Shown one piece after another: positions 33,750 to 35,128 of a DNA stretch of 35,128 nt. The notes beneath the pieces are model-generated. The model had not been told where the DNA came from. It worked only from the letters and a program-made list of their open reading frames with translations, and made no database searches. Within the stretch, counting starts at the first letter, position 1. Every line of letters begins with the position of its first letter. The DNA is from Oscillospiraceae bacterium (GTDB lineage: Bacteria; Bacillota; Clostridia; Oscillospirales; Oscillospiraceae): NCBI GenBank assembly GCA_017445385.1, contig JAFSUG010000022.1, positions 1 to 35,128 of the forward strand, given 5' to 3'. The position numbers and the translations under genes are program-made.

Positions 33750-33898
33750 CGAAAAACGCGCCTCCAGTTTACTACCACATAAACTTTGCAAGCATGCCCC
33801 AAAAGAGAACGCTGTCAAATCGGAGAACTGCGTTTTTACCAAAGTAAAAACAGAGCTCTCTGTTTGTGGCAATATTGGCTTGTAAGAGTTTATGTGGT
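33722..33898 (-). ncRNA. Candidate structured RNA of about 177 nt (6S-like or cis-regulatory leader)
   Basis: On the minus strand the predicted transcription start (33898) is the first base of an 11-bp perfect stem, ACCACATAAAC with GTTTATGTGGT (33774-33784). Inside are CAAGC/GCTTG, a further imperfect helix, an asymmetric open region, and a terminal hairpin GTTTTTAC-TTTG-GTAAAAAC. The whole 125-nt segment is one long interrupted hairpin followed by about 25 nt and a terminator. A long rod with an internal bubble and its own promoter is the plan of 6S RNA. The alternative pairing near the terminator and the gene right behind it also fit a riboswitch-like leader. No known motif sequence was recognised. 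Confidence 0.6.
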
Positions 33899-33904
33899 AA
33901 TAAC

Positions 33905-33933
33905 ATCATAGCACGGTCTATAATAAAATGCAA
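33905..33933 (-). promoter_or_regulatory. Promoter of the structured RNA
   Basis: TTGCAT (33928-33933), a 17-bp spacer and TATGAT (33905-33910). It begins eight bases after the terminator of the dehydrogenase gene, so the RNA is a separate unit. Confidence 0.75.
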
Positions 33934-33941
33934 GTAATCAA

Positions 33942-33971
33942 AAAAGAGGTGTGATTGCTCACACCTCTTTT
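33942..33971 (-). terminator. Terminator of the dehydrogenase gene
   Basis: A 13-bp perfect stem, AAAAGAGGTGTGA with its complement and loop TTGC on the plus strand. On the minus strand it is followed by TTGATT after the T-rich stem end, two bases past the stop codon. Confidence 0.88.
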
Positions 33972-33973
33972 GC

Positions 33974-35092
33974 TTAACCCTTGATATGCTGCAGCGAATC
34001 GTACATGATCTGCCAATGCTCTTCCGGGTGCTTGCCCCAGACGACCATCATGCTGTCAACGAGCTTGCGGATATTTGCATCCGTCGGCTCGATGCCGATA
34101 TCGCGCAGGCTCATCGGCTGACCGATCGCCTTCATGAAGCGCGCGAAGTTGTTCGTTTCAAATTCGCTGCGCTCAAACGCGTACATCTCCGCCTGGCAGC
34201 CGAGACCAACGATCTCGCCATGGAGCCAGTTGCTCGTTTCCTCGGTGAAAACGGTCTTGCAGGCATAGTACATCGCGTGTGCAAAAGTAGCGCCTTTGCC
34301 GTTCTTCGTGCGGATCAGCGACTGGTTGCCGTAGTTGACGGCAGCCGCGATCGCGGTGGTTGCAACGTTGGCGAAAACACAGGCGTCGAACTCATCGGTC
34401 ACTTCATGCTTTTGGCAGTCACGGTACGCCTTTTCACCCTTGTTGAGAATGATCTCGTTCGTGGTGCCTGCCATAACCTTGGAGCAGTACATGCCAACGG
34501 GGGTATTGTTGATCGTATAGCTCTCCTGCATAAGGCCAGTTTCGATATACTTCGCAAACGCATCCGCCATGCCGGAAGCAAACAGCTTCACGGGCGCATC
34601 GGCGAGGATCTGCGTATCGAGAATAACGGCGTTGTTTTCCGTCTCATGCCAGATGCGATCGATGGGTTTATGATCCTTCGTGTACATAACGCTCATTGCC
34701 GACCAGCAGTTGAACGTTGCAACGGAAGACGGCGCGTTGATAACGGGCAGGCCGTTGCCTTTGCCGGTTGCCTTCGTCATATCGATGACCTTGCCGCCGC
34801 CGCTGCCGATCACGAGGTCAATCCCCTCTTTGGGTACCACTTCATCGCGCAGATGCTCGAGCGTTTCATAGCAGCAGTCGGTTTCCATGATATAAAAGCG
34901 CGGCTCGATCTCAGCGTCCTTCAGGCTCTTTTCAATGATTGCGCCGGTTGCATCTGCAGCCTTCTTGCCGCAGATAACAAGCGCCTTCGTGCCCTTCAGC
35001 ATGCTCGCCTCACGGCCAACGACCGTCATAGCGCCGGGCGCCTGGATGTAGCGTCCGCAGCCGAATTTTACGGGCTTAAATTCGTTCGCCAT
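33974..35092 (-). CDS. Iron-containing alcohol dehydrogenase family protein, GldA-like
   Basis: At 372 aa this matches family length. The N-terminal NAD-binding half has GSGGGKVIDMTK (96-107) and PSSVAT. The C-terminal helical half carries the three metal ligands in the glycerol dehydrogenase pattern: D177 in GMADAFAKY, H272 in TFAHAMYY and H291 in WLHGEIVGLG. The likely reaction is NAD-linked oxidation of glycerol or a related polyol, but relatives act on other hydroxy compounds, so the substrate is open. AGGAGG lies 5 bases before the ATG. Only 36 bases remain upstream before the window ends, so its promoter and neighbours are not seen. Confidence 0.88.
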   Translation of the reverse strand: MANEFKPVKFGCGRYIQAPGAMTVVGREASMLKGTKALVICGKKAADATGAIIEKSLKDAEIEPRFYIMETDCCYETLEHLRDEVVPKEGIDLVIGSGGGKVIDMTKATGKGNGLPVINAPSSVATFNCWSAMSVMYTKDHKPIDRIWHETENNAVILDTQILADAPVKLFASGMADAFAKYIETGLMQESYTINNTPVGMYCSKVMAGTTNEIILNKGEKAYRDCQKHEVTDEFDACVFANVATTAIAAAVNYGNQSLIRTKNGKGATFAHAMYYACKTVFTEETSNWLHGEIVGLGCQAEMYAFERSEFETNNFARFMKAIGQPMSLRDIGIEPTDANIRKLVDSMMVVWGKHPEEHWQIMYDSLQHIKG

Positions 35093-35117
35093 AATTCCTC
35101 CTGATATGAATTGCCGT

Positions 35118-35128
35118 GGGGGGGGGGG
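35118..35128 (+). other. Terminal poly-G run
   Basis: The window ends in 11 consecutive G. This is typical of an assembly end built from reads with two-colour dark-cycle artefacts and is probably not genomic. Confidence 0.7.

Noticed and set aside
33548..33802. Longer 84-aa version of the small gene
   Set aside because: The extension reads through the terminator stem and U-tract; the GTG at 33703 has the proper AGGAGG spacing.
33774..33898. A T-box in the structured RNA
   Set aside because: No AGGGTGGNACCGCGG-type sequence, no AGAGAG and no specifier loop were found, unlike the clear T-box at 15763-15960.
33767..33900. A MITE-like element with terminal inverted repeats
   Set aside because: The inverted arms look transposon-like, but no target-site duplication flanks them, and the promoter start and terminator match the hairpin exactly, which favours an RNA gene.
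1..35128. CRISPR array or rRNA genes
   Set aside because: No regularly spaced repeats and no rRNA-like sequence were seen on either strand.

Overview
The window looks like one contig of a mid-GC member of the Bacillota, class Clostridia. Three observations support this: the gene order hprK / murB-rapZ-glmR-whiA-dnaE, a cysteine T-box leader, and strong AGGAGG ribosome binding sites with sigma-A type promoters. Genus and family cannot be read from the sequence. Both ends look like assembly breaks: the left end cuts an integrase gene and the right end is a run of 11 G.

Layout. (1) Positions 1-2900 are an accessory junction. It holds the C-terminal end of a tyrosine integrase, a low-GC 686-aa gene of unknown function, an intact tRNA-Pro(TGG) and, about 160 bp away, the 5' half of a second tRNA-Pro that still has a good promoter. 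(2) 3009-5780 is a membrane Ser/Thr kinase with an FN3-like outer part. (3) 5822-9452 is a surface O-acylation pair (MBOAT plus DHHW protein) divergent from a DeoR-type regulator. (4) 9453-9660 is intergenic and holds three DnaA-box-like 9-mers. (5) 9664-32053 holds 19 genes in a row on the minus strand: murB-rapZ-glmR-whiA-dnaE, then a lipoprotein, a response regulator, a histidine kinase, a YqhQ-like gene, prmC, recA, recX, rimO and pgsA, then a cysteine T-box followed by cysE-cysS-polA-rimI-tsaD. (6) 32194-33478 holds hprK divergent from rpmB. (7) 33548-33974 holds a 51-aa gene preceded by a long-hairpin RNA with its own promoter and terminator. (8) A GldA-like dehydrogenase closes the window.

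How the genes fit together. The right half combines carbon sensing (HprK), peptidoglycan precursor control (MurB, GlmR, RapZ) and replication (DnaE). The centre couples an envelope two-component system to recA and to translation-factor and ribosome modification genes (prmC, rimO). The cysE operon appears to be gated by the charging state of tRNA-Cys, which also places DNA polymerase I and the t6A enzyme TsaD downstream of a cysteine sensor.

The best candidates for something undescribed are the 686-aa gene at the tRNA-Pro integration site, which has no visible promoter of its own and starts just after the tRNA terminator, and the roughly 177-nt structured RNA at 33722-33898 ahead of the 51-aa gene. 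Start sites were moved inward from the longest possible reading frame wherever a ribosome binding site and family N-terminus agreed. All functions are family-level reading of the translated sequence; no database search was run.
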